From Ruminococcaceae bacterium UBA6413 (GTDB taxonomy: Bacteria; Bacillota; Clostridia; Oscillospirales; Ruminococcaceae), in the NCBI GenBank assembly GCA_002437415.1, contig DJPL01000016.1, positions 3,602-47,356 of the forward strand: a stretch of DNA of 43,755 bases, read 5' to 3'. Positions 33,450-40,948 of the stretch are shown here, one piece after another (the first letter of the stretch is position 1; the number at the start of each line of letters is the position of its first letter). Under the pieces are notes generated by a model, which was not told the origin of the DNA, made no database searches, and saw nothing but the letters and a program-made list of their open reading frames with translations. Made by a program: the position numbers and the translations under genes.

Positions 33450-35462
33450 ATGCAGTCATTGAAAATCAAAACGACTTTACGCATACTTACTACCGCATTT
33501 GCGGTTATCCCGCTGCTGATCGTCGGCATCGTCGGATATTTCAGTATGACAGGCTTTGCCGCCAATTCGGTAAGCCAGTTTGCCAGAGCGGCAGGCGCTG
33601 CACAGCAGGAGATAATAAACCAGTATCTGAACGAATGTATATCCGATGTTACCTACCTTTCGTTCAGCAATGCGGCAGGCACACTTGCGCAGAGCGGTCA
33701 GGGCGATGACGCAAAGTCAAACATATCGCTACTTTCGGAAAATATCGAAACAAGAAACAGCGGCTTTCAGAACATAGTGATAACAGACCCCTCGGGCAAC
33801 ATTGTGTATGAATACAACGAAATACAGGGTATGAAGGAGAGCTTCTTCGGATTTGAGGAGCTTGAGAGCTACACAGAGGGCTCTATAAAGGTTTCAAACA
33901 TCTACATGAACAACGAGGACTACGGCACTGACGTATTCTATGTTGCAAAGAGCATCGACAAGGACGGTCTTAATAACATTGACGGCTTTGCGATCGAGGT
34001 TATCGACCTGAGCCGCATAACAGAGATACTTGCAAATTCGACATACGGCGACGGCAACGGCTATCTTGCTGTATCCGACAGCACAGGCTGCGTACTCAAC
34101 TACAACGGAACAGCCGTACAGAAGATCGATGACATTTCCGACAACAGCATGAAGGATGTTTTCAGATCGAACATAAAGCCTACATCAAACGAAAACAACG
34201 TTGATTATAATGCCGGCGGATCGCTCGGTTGCTACAATTACTTCACCGGCTCATCAACAGCCGGCTGGAAATGGGTAAGCGTATATCCCGGCAATATGTC
34301 AATGTCGCAGATATTGGTGCCGCTTGCGATATCGTTAGGCTCAATGGCAGCGCTCGCAATAATATGCGCTCTGCTTGGCATACTCATTACAAAATCTATA
34401 GTAAACCCGATGAATCAGATGGTTACGGTAGCCCGTGAAATTCAGGAGGGCGACCGCGAAAAGCGTCTTGAAATAAAGACTCACAACGAATTTAAGGATA
34501 TTTCGGAGCTGTTCAACAATATGCTCGATGATGTAAGTATGTCGGAAGAGCTGCACAGAACGATATCCGACATTTCGGACAATATGCTGTTCGAGTGGGA
34601 TTTCCACAAGGAGTCAATGTATATCTCAGATAACTTCAGAGAGAAGTTCGATATCGACCCGAAGGAAGCACAGCTTGCCAACGGTAAGTTCCTTGACAAG
34701 CTTATGAGCGAGGAATACGCCGAGGTCTACAAGCGCGATATCAGCACACTGCTCAAGAACAGGACAGGTCACAGCGGCGAATATCAGATGACTACCAAAA
34801 ACGGCAGTCTGCTGTGGTTCTCAGTGCGTGCGCTCTGCGTAACAGACCGTCTTGGCGAACCGCTCCGTGTTATCGGTGTCGTAACGGATATCGACAGCGA
34901 AAAGAAGCTTGAGCTTCAGCTCTCCGAACGTGCAAGCTACGACTTCCTTTCACAGCTTTATAACAGAAGCACATTTGAGCGTGAGCTCAAGAGTGAGATT
35001 GAAAGAAGCGCACACGCTAAGGTTGCGGTGCTCTTCATAGATGTAGACGACTTCAAGTTCATCAACGACCGTTTCGGACACTCTGTTGGTGACGAGGTTA
35101 TCAAATATGTTGCAGGCTGTATCAAGCAGCGTGTAAAGGGCAGTGGCTTTGCAGGTCGTTTCGGCGGTGATGAGTTTGTACTCTGTATCACCGATCCCAA
35201 GCAGATCGAAGAGATTGAAAGCCTGTCGCTTGACCTTATCGATGAGCTTTATGAGGGCTATCATTCAGAGCTTGCAAACGTTTCGATCAACGTCAAGGCA
35301 AGTATCGGTATTGCATTCTTCCCCGAACACGGCGATGACAGCAGTAAGATCGTTGCCGCCGCAGACGAGGCTATGTACTTCGTAAAGAAGAACGGTAAGG
35401 CAAACTACCACATCTATCAGCCTGAGGATTCACAGATAGAGGATCTCCAGCATACTCTGTAA
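33450..35462 (+). CDS. Membrane-bound diguanylate cyclase (Cache-like sensor, HAMP, PAS, GGDEF)
   Basis: This 670-residue protein should make c-di-GMP from two GTP. Helix 1 (about 10-31), an extracellular sensor region of about 250 residues (Cache-type by layout: NIVITDPSGNIVYEYNEIQG, GYLAVSDSTGCVLNY), helix 2 (about 290-312), a HAMP region (about 315-365), a PAS domain (about 375-495; ISDNMLFEWDFHKESMYIS, VIGVVTDIDSEKKLE) and a C-terminal GGDEF domain. The signature GGDEF is intact at 572-576 (AGRFGGDEFVL). The inhibitory I-site RxxD is replaced by KGSG, so no product inhibition at that site is expected. The ATG follows CGGAGG. A terminator follows the gene. Confidence 0.92.
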   Translation: MQSLKIKTTLRILTTAFAVIPLLIVGIVGYFSMTGFAANSVSQFARAAGAAQQEIINQYLNECISDVTYLSFSNAAGTLAQSGQGDDAKSNISLLSENIETRNSGFQNIVITDPSGNIVYEYNEIQGMKESFFGFEELESYTEGSIKVSNIYMNNEDYGTDVFYVAKSIDKDGLNNIDGFAIEVIDLSRITEILANSTYGDGNGYLAVSDSTGCVLNYNGTAVQKIDDISDNSMKDVFRSNIKPTSNENNVDYNAGGSLGCYNYFTGSSTAGWKWVSVYPGNMSMSQILVPLAISLGSMAALAIICALLGILITKSIVNPMNQMVTVAREIQEGDREKRLEIKTHNEFKDISELFNNMLDDVSMSEELHRTISDISDNMLFEWDFHKESMYISDNFREKFDIDPKEAQLANGKFLDKLMSEEYAEVYKRDISTLLKNRTGHSGEYQMTTKNGSLLWFSVRALCVTDRLGEPLRVIGVVTDIDSEKKLELQLSERASYDFLSQLYNRSTFERELKSEIERSAHAKVAVLFIDVDDFKFINDRFGHSVGDEVIKYVAGCIKQRVKGSGFAGRFGGDEFVLCITDPKQIEEIESLSLDLIDELYEGYHSELANVSINVKASIGIAFFPEHGDDSSKIVAAADEAMYFVKKNGKANYHIYQPEDSQIEDLQHTL

Positions 35463-35476
35463 TTTAATCAAATATT

Positions 35477-35510
35477 CATACCCGCTTTTTTGGCGGGTAT
35501 GACTGTTTTT
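35477..35510 (+). terminator. Terminator after the diguanylate cyclase gene
   Basis: A perfect 9-bp stem CATACCCGC/GCGGGTATG (35477-35485 with 35493-35501) with a T-rich loop, followed by ACTGTTTTT on the plus strand. It separates the PilZ-GGDEF unit from parA-comFB. Confidence 0.8.
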
Positions 35511-35571
35511 AAATGTAAATAATTTGAAATGTTAAATTTTAATCGGATAAAGCAAAGAGAGGATATACCGT

Positions 35572-36387
35572 ATGGCAGTAGTTATAGCTATAACCAATCA
35601 GAAAGGCGGCGTTGGCAAGACCACGACTTGCGCTGCATTCTGCGGAGGTCTTACCGAAAGCTCAAAGAGCGTTCTTGCGATAGACCTTGATCCGCAGGGA
35701 AACCTGAGCTTCAGTCTGGGAGCAGATGCTGAGGATAGCTATACCATGTATGACGTTTTCAAGGGCAACTGCACCGTAAAGGAAGCGATACAGAGCACCG
35801 AAAACTGCGATGTGATACCCGCGAATATCCTGCTGTCGGGCTGTGAGCTTGAGCTTACCGGTGTCGGCAGAGAATATCTCCTCAGAGAGGCTCTGTCGGC
35901 GGTAGCAGACGATTACGACTACATAATGATAGATACCCCTCCTGCGCTGTCTATCCTTACTATAAACGCGTATACGGCGGCTGACAAGCTTATCATACCG
36001 ATGATAGCGGAAATACTCAGCCTACAGGGCATAGCACAGCTTAAGGAAACGATTTTCGCCGTTAAGAAGTATTACAACAAGGACCTTGAGATAACAGGAA
36101 TACTGCTCAACAAATACAACCCCCGCCTTGTGCTCACAAAGGAAGTAGAGGAACTAGCGGGAATGATCGCCGAGCAGCTCGGTACAAAGATACTCGACTC
36201 ACACATAGGCACCAACGTATCGCTAGCAGAAGCTCCTGCACACGGCGTATCCATAATGGAATACGCGCCGCGTTCCAAGGCTACGGCAGAGTACAGGAGC
36301 CTTATAAACGAAGTAACAGGCATCAATATGAAGAAAGCGCCTAAAAAGGGCAGCAAGCGCCCCGCAAGATGTCCGACAAGAAAGTAA
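35572..36387 (+). CDS. ParA/Soj-family ATPase
   Basis: A 271-residue P-loop ATPase of the ParA/MinD superfamily. It carries the deviant Walker A KGGVGKT (11-17), the A' segment VLAIDLDPQGNLSFSLG, Walker B YIMIDTPPALS and the ParA segments AADKLIIPMIAEILSLQGI and GILLNKYNPR. It lacks an N-terminal DNA-binding domain and a C-terminal MinD membrane helix, and ends in a basic tail (KKAPKKGSKRPARCPTRK), so it most resembles small chromosomal Soj-type proteins. No parB or parS is nearby. It is paired, 20 bp apart, with a ComFB-family gene, behind a terminator that ends the GGDEF operon. Known relatives position chromosomes, chemoreceptor arrays or other cargo; the cargo here is unknown. Confidence 0.93.
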   Translation: MAVVIAITNQKGGVGKTTTCAAFCGGLTESSKSVLAIDLDPQGNLSFSLGADAEDSYTMYDVFKGNCTVKEAIQSTENCDVIPANILLSGCELELTGVGREYLLREALSAVADDYDYIMIDTPPALSILTINAYTAADKLIIPMIAEILSLQGIAQLKETIFAVKKYYNKDLEITGILLNKYNPRLVLTKEVEELAGMIAEQLGTKILDSHIGTNVSLAEAPAHGVSIMEYAPRSKATAEYRSLINEVTGINMKKAPKKGSKRPARCPTRK

Positions 36388-36407
36388 AATGAAAGGAGTG
36401 CCGCCTG

Positions 36408-36977
36408 ATGGCAGAAGAATATAAATCAAGCAAGACAAAACAGGTAATGGATCTGATAAACGCCAAGCCGTCCGGTGTCAACCCGTTTTTACCGCCTGCC
36501 GAGCAGGAAAAGGAAAAGAAAGCTAGGGCTGAAAGCACGGTAGAGGACAAGCTGCTTACATATACGCAGTCAAAACGCGGTATATCAGCGCCTAGACAGT
36601 CACACACACCCAAGCATAACCCGATGCTCCATATCCCCGAGGAAGCCGCAGATAACGCGTCACAACGCCGTGAACCGGCTGTGAGCAGACCGGTAACACG
36701 TCACACAGGTCAGGTAACCATCGATATCAACCGAATTATAATCGATGAGATACTTGATGATGCGTTGCGTCGCTTCAACACCTGCCATTGCGAAAAATGC
36801 AAGCGTATCATTTCCGAAAAGGTGCTTGAACAAGTGCCTGTAAAGCTTGTGACAGTATCACAGGACGAGGAACAGTCTGTCGTTGACAGCTACTGCAATT
36901 ACGCGCGAAAGGAAATATACTCCGCGATAGTAAAGACTGTACTCGAAAACAAGCGCAAACCCTTCCACGGAGAATAA
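36408..36977 (+). CDS. ComFB-family protein with basic/disordered N-terminus
   Basis: The 189-residue protein has a polar, probably disordered first half (to about residue 100; Pro, Lys and Glu rich) and a C-terminal ComFB-like domain (about 103-180) starting IDINRIIIDEILDDALRRF, with the Cys cluster CHCEKC (C126, C128, C131) and VLEQVPVKLVTVS in the place of the family's LNxLPPxYV. ComFB proteins occur in Bacillus com operons, and cyanobacterial members have been reported as cyclic dinucleotide receptors. Here it follows parA after 20 bp with GAAAGGAG before the ATG, and two c-di-GMP genes lie upstream. A role as ligand-binding partner of the ATPase is inferred. Confidence 0.75.
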   Translation: MAEEYKSSKTKQVMDLINAKPSGVNPFLPPAEQEKEKKARAESTVEDKLLTYTQSKRGISAPRQSHTPKHNPMLHIPEEAADNASQRREPAVSRPVTRHTGQVTIDINRIIIDEILDDALRRFNTCHCEKCKRIISEKVLEQVPVKLVTVSQDEEQSVVDSYCNYARKEIYSAIVKTVLENKRKPFHGE

Positions 36978-36994
36978 ACACATATAAAAGCACC

Positions 36995-37028
36995 GAGCCG
37001 CCTGCTATAACAGGCGGCTCTTATTATA
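36995..37028 (+). terminator. Terminator of the parA-comFB unit
   Basis: A perfect 10-bp stem GAGCCGCCTG/CAGGCGGCTC (36995-37004 with 37011-37020) followed by TTATTATA, 18 bp after the comFB stop. Confidence 0.8.
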
Positions 37029-37063
37029 CCCGACAGCGATATCGCCCTATCCCCCGCATATAC

Positions 37064-37090
37064 AAAAACCCCTCCGCCAAAGCGGAGGGG
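37064..37090 (-). terminator. Terminator of the first SPDTG surface-protein gene
   Basis: A perfect 9-bp stem CCCCTCCGC/GCGGAGGGG (37069-37077 with 37082-37090, 4-nt loop), followed on the minus strand by TTTTTG. Confidence 0.85.
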
Positions 37091-37129
37091 TCAATATGCT
37101 CTTTAATTCAAAGTGTTAATAACAAATGA

Positions 37130-38353
37130 TTACTTGCTTCTCTTCTTAAGAACGATACCTGCTACTGCAACTGCTGCTGCTGCAACTGCTGCGGGAACAA
37201 CTGCTACTGCAACACCTGTGTCAGGGCTTACAGGCTTGTCGTTAGACTTACCGGGATCTACAGGCTTGTCAGAGTTACCGGGCTCAACAGGATCTTCTGT
37301 GTTGCCGGGCTCAGGAGTTTCGCCTGAAGACTCACCGGGGTTTACAGGATCAGTGGGATCAGTGGGTTCAACAGCTTCAACTACTTCGCTGAGTGTTAAT
37401 GTGTACTGAACGCCATCATATGAATCCCAGCTTAAGCAGTAGAATTCAACTACGTCGCCCTGCTTAACAGGAATAGCAAATTCGCCGCCGTTTTCAGCGT
37501 CTACTGTACCGAGCCAAGATTCACCGTTGATGCCATCAACTGTGTAATCTATCTTGTTGCCCTTTTCATCTTCTGTTCCCCAGCCCCAAGTAACAGACTT
37601 GCCACCATACTGGTAGTACTTAACTGTGCCGTCTTCGCTCTTAACTGCAACGCCTGCGCCGCACCAGTCATTCCAACCGAATGCATCGCCATCTGCAGGG
37701 CTAACTGCAACCTTAACGTTGAGTTCCTTAGCATTGTCCTTTACTGTGTAAGTGTAAGAAGGTGTAAGACCGTCTGTGTAAGCGATATCAGCTGTTACTG
37801 TATCGTCAGCAGCGGGTTCTTCTTCAACATCAGAGATAGCTGCGATGGGCTTGCCGTCCTTGTCGAGAACTTCCATCTTATCAAGTGTCAGAGCAATACC
37901 CCAAGCCTGTGTCCAGAGCTGGCAGTATGTATCTGTATCTGCGAATACGGGAGTATCCTGAAGCCATGTAACTGTGCCGTCTTCTTCTAAAACGATAGGC
38001 TTCTTACCTGCTGCCTGACCCCATTCTGTGCTGAGCCAGCCTGTAGAATCAGAGTTAGCGCCGATACCGCCGCCGATCCACTCTTCACCGTTTACCTGAT
38101 CTGCTGTAAGATCAAAATAAACCTTCATACCGTAGATGTCAGAACGAGCGATGTTCTTTTCTGTGAACAGGTCAACAACGGGGTTGTGATCCTTGTCTTC
38201 TTCGTACAGCTTGATTACTGCGTCAGCCTTGTCGTCTGAAGCCAGATCAATAGCGCTGTTTGAAGTGATGTCTGCTGCAAAAGCGCTTACTGCGAGTGAT
38301 GATACTGCAAGTGAAGCAGCTGCGATAGCAGCTAAAGTCTTTGTAAACTTCAT
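37130..38353 (-). CDS. Secreted, sortase-anchored surface protein with SPDTG signal (copy 1)
   Basis: A 407-residue protein of cell-surface type. I use the ATG at 38353, because the GGAGGAC ribosome site overlaps the upstream ATG at 38368, and the same site precedes the paralogue's start. Signal peptide MKFTKTLAAIAAASLAVSSL to AFAA, then two similar beta-type regions (about 25-165 and 175-320) rich in Trp, Gly and Asp (EEWIGGGIGANSDSTGWLST, FGWNDWCGAGVAV) that look like carbohydrate-binding folds. A stalk rich in Pro, Asp, Glu, Gly and Asn follows (about 325-375), then SPDTG, a hydrophobic helix and KKRSK. This is a variant LPxTG sorting signal like the SPxTG type. It is paralogous to the gene at 38601. 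Likely role: binding to plant polysaccharides or other carbohydrates (inferred). Confidence 0.8.
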   Translation of the reverse strand: MKFTKTLAAIAAASLAVSSLAVSAFAADITSNSAIDLASDDKADAVIKLYEEDKDHNPVVDLFTEKNIARSDIYGMKVYFDLTADQVNGEEWIGGGIGANSDSTGWLSTEWGQAAGKKPIVLEEDGTVTWLQDTPVFADTDTYCQLWTQAWGIALTLDKMEVLDKDGKPIAAISDVEEEPAADDTVTADIAYTDGLTPSYTYTVKDNAKELNVKVAVSPADGDAFGWNDWCGAGVAVKSEDGTVKYYQYGGKSVTWGWGTEDEKGNKIDYTVDGINGESWLGTVDAENGGEFAIPVKQGDVVEFYCLSWDSYDGVQYTLTLSEVVEAVEPTDPTDPVNPGESSGETPEPGNTEDPVEPGNSDKPVDPGKSNDKPVSPDTGVAVAVVPAAVAAAAVAVAGIVLKKRSK

Positions 38354-38377
38354 TTTTTTGTCCTCCATAAAAATTTG

Positions 38378-38434
38378 TTAGCTCATTAGCTATTTATAAT
38401 CATACTATATCGCCGAATGTTTTGCAATTGGCAA
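38378..38434 (-). promoter_or_regulatory. Promoter and shared leader motif of SPDTG protein copy 1
   Basis: On the minus strand TTGCCA (38434-38429), 17-bp spacer, GATATA (38411-38406), then the leader motif TAGCTAATGAGCTAA (38392-38378). The same TTGCCAATTG element, spacing and tandem AGCTAA motif occur before the paralogous gene, so the regulatory region was duplicated with the gene or is kept by selection. Confidence 0.6.
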
Positions 38435-38530
38435 TTTTCACAAAAAACTTTTTTCGATTTGGTGAAACAATATAACAAATGCCGCTTTTCCTGTTGTTTC
38501 GCTCCGTTACATGCAAATTTAACCTTAGAA

Positions 38531-38562
38531 TGCAACAAATCCCCTCCGTTTCCAGAGAGGAT
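38531..38562 (-). terminator. Terminator of the second SPDTG surface-protein gene
   Basis: A 10-bp stem with two G-U pairs and a GAAA tetraloop (38539-38562) follows the stop on the minus strand, then TTGTTG. It separates the two paralogous genes. Confidence 0.6.
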
Positions 38563-38600
38563 AGTGTGTTTAATTTAAGTAAATATTCACTTTACAGTGA

Positions 38601-39932
38601 TTACTTTCTCTTCTTAAGAACGATGCCTGCTACAGCGAGTGATGCTGCTGCAACTGTTGCAGGAACAACTGCTACTGCAACACCTGTGTCAGGGCTTACG
38701 GGCTTGTCAGGCTCAGCGGGCTTATCTGAATTGCCGGGTTCAGCAGGCTTGTCAGAGTTGCCGGGCTCAGTGGGCTTATCTGAATTGCCGGGCTCAGCGG
38801 GCTTATCTGAATTGCCGGGCTTAGCGGGCTCATCGGGTGTTGTAGGATCTGTAGGATCTGTGGGATCTGTGGGATCTGTAGGATCGCTGGGATCGTCGGG
38901 ATCACTGGGATCGTCGGGATCACTGGGATCATCGGGGTCTGTTGAATTATCAACAACAGTCTTAACGCTGTCGATAGCTATTGTAGGAATAGCATCGCCG
39001 TCCTCAGCCTGAAGATCTGTGCAAACTGCGAGGAACTCAGCAGCTGCGATCTTGCTGTCGAAATTAAGCTCAACTTCGTATGTGCCGTTGCCTGTTACGT
39101 CAACTGTTGTACCTGATGCACTGAGATTACCGTCGTTGCCTTCGCCCCAGTACTGGATCGACCAATCGTTATTAGCGAATGAAAGCCAAGCCTTGAAAGG
39201 AGTTGTGAAGTCAGAAACTGTGAACTTAACCTTGATCTTTACTGCATCCTTGAAATCTTCCTTTTTAGCGATCACGCAAGCATCATCACCTGCCCAAGAA
39301 TTGATGATGTTTGTACGAACAAGCTTGTTGTCGATAACTGTCTTACCTGCATTATCGATTGCAATGTCAACTGTTTCTTCAACATCTTCTGATTCACCGG
39401 GTTCTACGGGATCTACGGGATCTACGGGATCAACAGGACCAACGGGATCGTCGGGTTCTTCTGCAATGGGAAGAACTACGCCGTCCTTGTTAAGAACTTC
39501 GATCTTAGCAACTTCGATGTCTCCGCCCCACCACTCTGAGAGTGATAATGACTTCCACTCATCGTCTGCCTGGAAAGCAGGAGTGTCGCCTAATCTTGTG
39601 ATTGACTTTGTAGCTGTGTCAAACTGAATATCATGTTCTTCATCATCACCACAACCGTTGCACCAAGACTTCTGATCCCATCCTCTTGATGTGTTGTAAA
39701 CAAATCCACCGCCGGCACCCTGTGCAATTACATCTGCAGACGCATCTGTAACAGTTACTCTGACGCCGTAAACTTCGCTTAATTCAACGCCTTCGGGAAG
39801 GAAAGAAGAAACGTCAAAAGCGAGATTGCCATCTTTATCAGCACCTTTCCAAGCTGCAAAAGCGCTGACTGCAAGTGAAGAAACTGCAACAGCTGTAGCG
39901 CAAACACTTGCTAAAGTTTTTGAAAACTTCAT
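38601..39932 (-). CDS. Secreted, sortase-anchored surface protein with SPDTG signal (copy 2)
   Basis: A 443-residue paralogue of the gene at 37130. The signal peptide (MKFSKTLASVCATAVAVSSL to AFAA) is followed by two Trp/Gly/Asp-rich beta regions (about 27-155 and 185-330; EWWGGDIEVAKIEVLNKDG, WLSFANNDWSIQYWGEGNDG) of carbohydrate-binding type. Between them lies a PVDPVDPVDPVEP linker. The second stalk (about 332-415) is formed of DPDDPSDP/TDP repeats and four to five PGNSDKPxE repeats of nine residues, followed by SPDTG, a hydrophobic helix and KKRK. The tandem DNA repeats make length change by slippage likely. Start ATG preceded by GGAGGAC. Confidence 0.8.
   Translation of the reverse strand: MKFSKTLASVCATAVAVSSLAVSAFAAWKGADKDGNLAFDVSSFLPEGVELSEVYGVRVTVTDASADVIAQGAGGGFVYNTSRGWDQKSWCNGCGDDEEHDIQFDTATKSITRLGDTPAFQADDEWKSLSLSEWWGGDIEVAKIEVLNKDGVVLPIAEEPDDPVGPVDPVDPVDPVEPGESEDVEETVDIAIDNAGKTVIDNKLVRTNIINSWAGDDACVIAKKEDFKDAVKIKVKFTVSDFTTPFKAWLSFANNDWSIQYWGEGNDGNLSASGTTVDVTGNGTYEVELNFDSKIAAAEFLAVCTDLQAEDGDAIPTIAIDSVKTVVDNSTDPDDPSDPDDPSDPDDPSDPTDPTDPTDPTDPTTPDEPAKPGNSDKPAEPGNSDKPTEPGNSDKPAEPGNSDKPAEPDKPVSPDTGVAVAVVPATVAAASLAVAGIVLKKRK
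38695..38945. repeat. Tandem in-gene repeats encoding the Pro-rich stalk
   Basis: Two adjoining arrays: about 27-bp units (about 38700-38830) encoding PGNSDKPxE, and shorter 9- to 18-bp GATC-rich units (about 38838-38940) encoding TDP/DDPSDP repeats. The units are near-identical at the DNA level and keep the reading frame, so copy-number change would alter stalk length only. Confidence 0.85.
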
Positions 39933-39956
39933 TGGTTTTGTCCTCCGTTAATTTTT

Positions 39957-40013
39957 TTAGCTATTTAGCTATTTTTAATGATACTATATATTGTTTAGCT
40001 TTACAATTGGCAA
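39957..40013 (-). promoter_or_regulatory. Promoter and shared leader motif of SPDTG protein copy 2
   Basis: On the minus strand TTGCCA (40013-40008), 17-bp spacer, TATATA (39990-39985), then TAGCTAAATAGCTAA (39971-39957). Compare 38378-38434. Confidence 0.65.
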
Positions 40014-40157
40014 ATTGTACAAAAATCACCGTATAATTTGTTTATTTCCCCCAACAGGATATCAGGCTCGTTAATTTTGTACCTATTTCAGATAATACTA
40101 AATGGATGCGCACCGCGCTCTTAATAAAAGCGGAGAAGCCGCTCGAAATTGTTTTGC

Positions 40158-40186
40158 TTGACTAACGGCACACAATAATGTAAAAT
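40158..40186 (+). promoter_or_regulatory. Promoter of the ECF sigma gene, with possible operator
   Basis: TTGACT (40158-40163), 17-bp spacer, TAAAAT (40181-40186). A perfect 8-bp inverted repeat ACGGCACA (40165-40172) and TGTGCCGT (40200-40207) brackets the -10 and likely start site, as an operator might. Confidence 0.65.
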
Positions 40187-40347
40187 ATAATAGAGTAAAT
40201 GTGCCGTAAACAAAAGACATCTGTATATACGCGGCATTTTGTGTCTGTATCCGATATATTGTGATACTGCACAAAAACAGAAAGAAAGATTTTACTTATC
40301 CGATACACAATATTTTCTTTGTGAGTGAAACTTTTTCTGCAATTCCG

Positions 40348-40363
40348 CCTACTACAAAGTAGG
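40348..40363 (+). other. Small hairpin before the ECF ribosome site
   Basis: CCTACT-ACAA-AGTAGG (40348-40363), about ten bases before GAGGTGA of the ECF gene. It may influence translation; no T-tract follows. Confidence 0.4.
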
Positions 40364-40384
40364 TGACGTAAGCGAGGTGAGCCC

Positions 40385-40927
40385 ATGGGCAACAGCGGTC
40401 ACGAAGAATATTTCAACCGTGTCTACAATGAGACCTGCAAATCGGTTTCAAGGTTCGTAGTCAGCAAATGCGGAAATATGGACGACGCGGAAGATATTAT
40501 TCAGAATGTATATACCCGCTTCTTCAAGCGTATAAGCGAGAAGGGTCACGAGGATATCGAAAGCCCCGAGGCTTTCCTTATCAACATTGCAAAGTTCGAG
40601 TGCCGCACATACTTCTCTGGGAAAAAGAAAAACGATAAGGTTTCGTCCTTTTCCGATTATACCGAAGAAGAGATGGTGGCTATAGAGAGCGAAATGTCCA
40701 AGCCTCAGCCGAGGCTTGAGGACGTTATAAGCAACAAGATAGTTGCAAAGCAGATATTTGATGACATAATGAAGACCGATGAGCTGACAGGTCAGATATT
40801 CTATCTTCATTTTGCGTGCGATATGAAGCTTGAAGATGTCGCAAAGGCTCTTGACGTTAAGCTTTCGACAGTCAAGAACAAGCTTTACCGCACAATAGAA
40901 CGACAAAAGAAAAAATTTAAGCTGTGA
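40385..40927 (+). CDS. ECF-type sigma-70 family RNA polymerase sigma factor
   Basis: A 180-residue sigma factor with region 2 (CGNMDDAEDIIQNVYTRFFK, AFLINIAKFECRTYF) and region 4 (LEDVAKALDVKLSTVKNKLY) only, the ECF layout. A linker of about 50 residues lies between. It is followed after 21 bp by a one-helix protein, the usual partner arrangement of an ECF factor and its membrane anti-sigma factor, and then by a GH5 cellulase with its own promoter. Its regulon is unknown; the neighbouring surface and cellulase genes are the obvious candidates (inferred). Confidence 0.9.
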   Translation: MGNSGHEEYFNRVYNETCKSVSRFVVSKCGNMDDAEDIIQNVYTRFFKRISEKGHEDIESPEAFLINIAKFECRTYFSGKKKNDKVSSFSDYTEEEMVAIESEMSKPQPRLEDVISNKIVAKQIFDDIMKTDELTGQIFYLHFACDMKLEDVAKALDVKLSTVKNKLYRTIERQKKKFKL

Positions 40928-40948
40928 CTTACGGAAGGGGGCTTTCAA

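Larger units (their letters stand above)
39933..40384. other. 452-bp divergent intergenic region
   Basis: It separates the second SPDTG gene (minus) from the ECF sigma gene (plus) and carries a promoter for each: minus-strand 39985-40013 and plus-strand 40158-40186. A long plus-strand leader of about 190 nt, with a hairpin just before the ribosome site, fills the rest. I see no gene or RNA that I recognise here. Confidence 0.6.

Noticed and set aside
35572..36387. Calling the ATPase flhG/ylxH.
   Set aside because: The ParA-type motifs, the lack of the FlhG N-terminal activator helix and of a C-terminal membrane helix, and the absence of flhF next to it point to a Soj-like protein.
38479..39012. 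Plus-strand frame rich in Gly, Ser and Leu repeats.
   Set aside because: Antisense of the Pro/Asp repeat stalk of the surface protein; repetition alone keeps it open.
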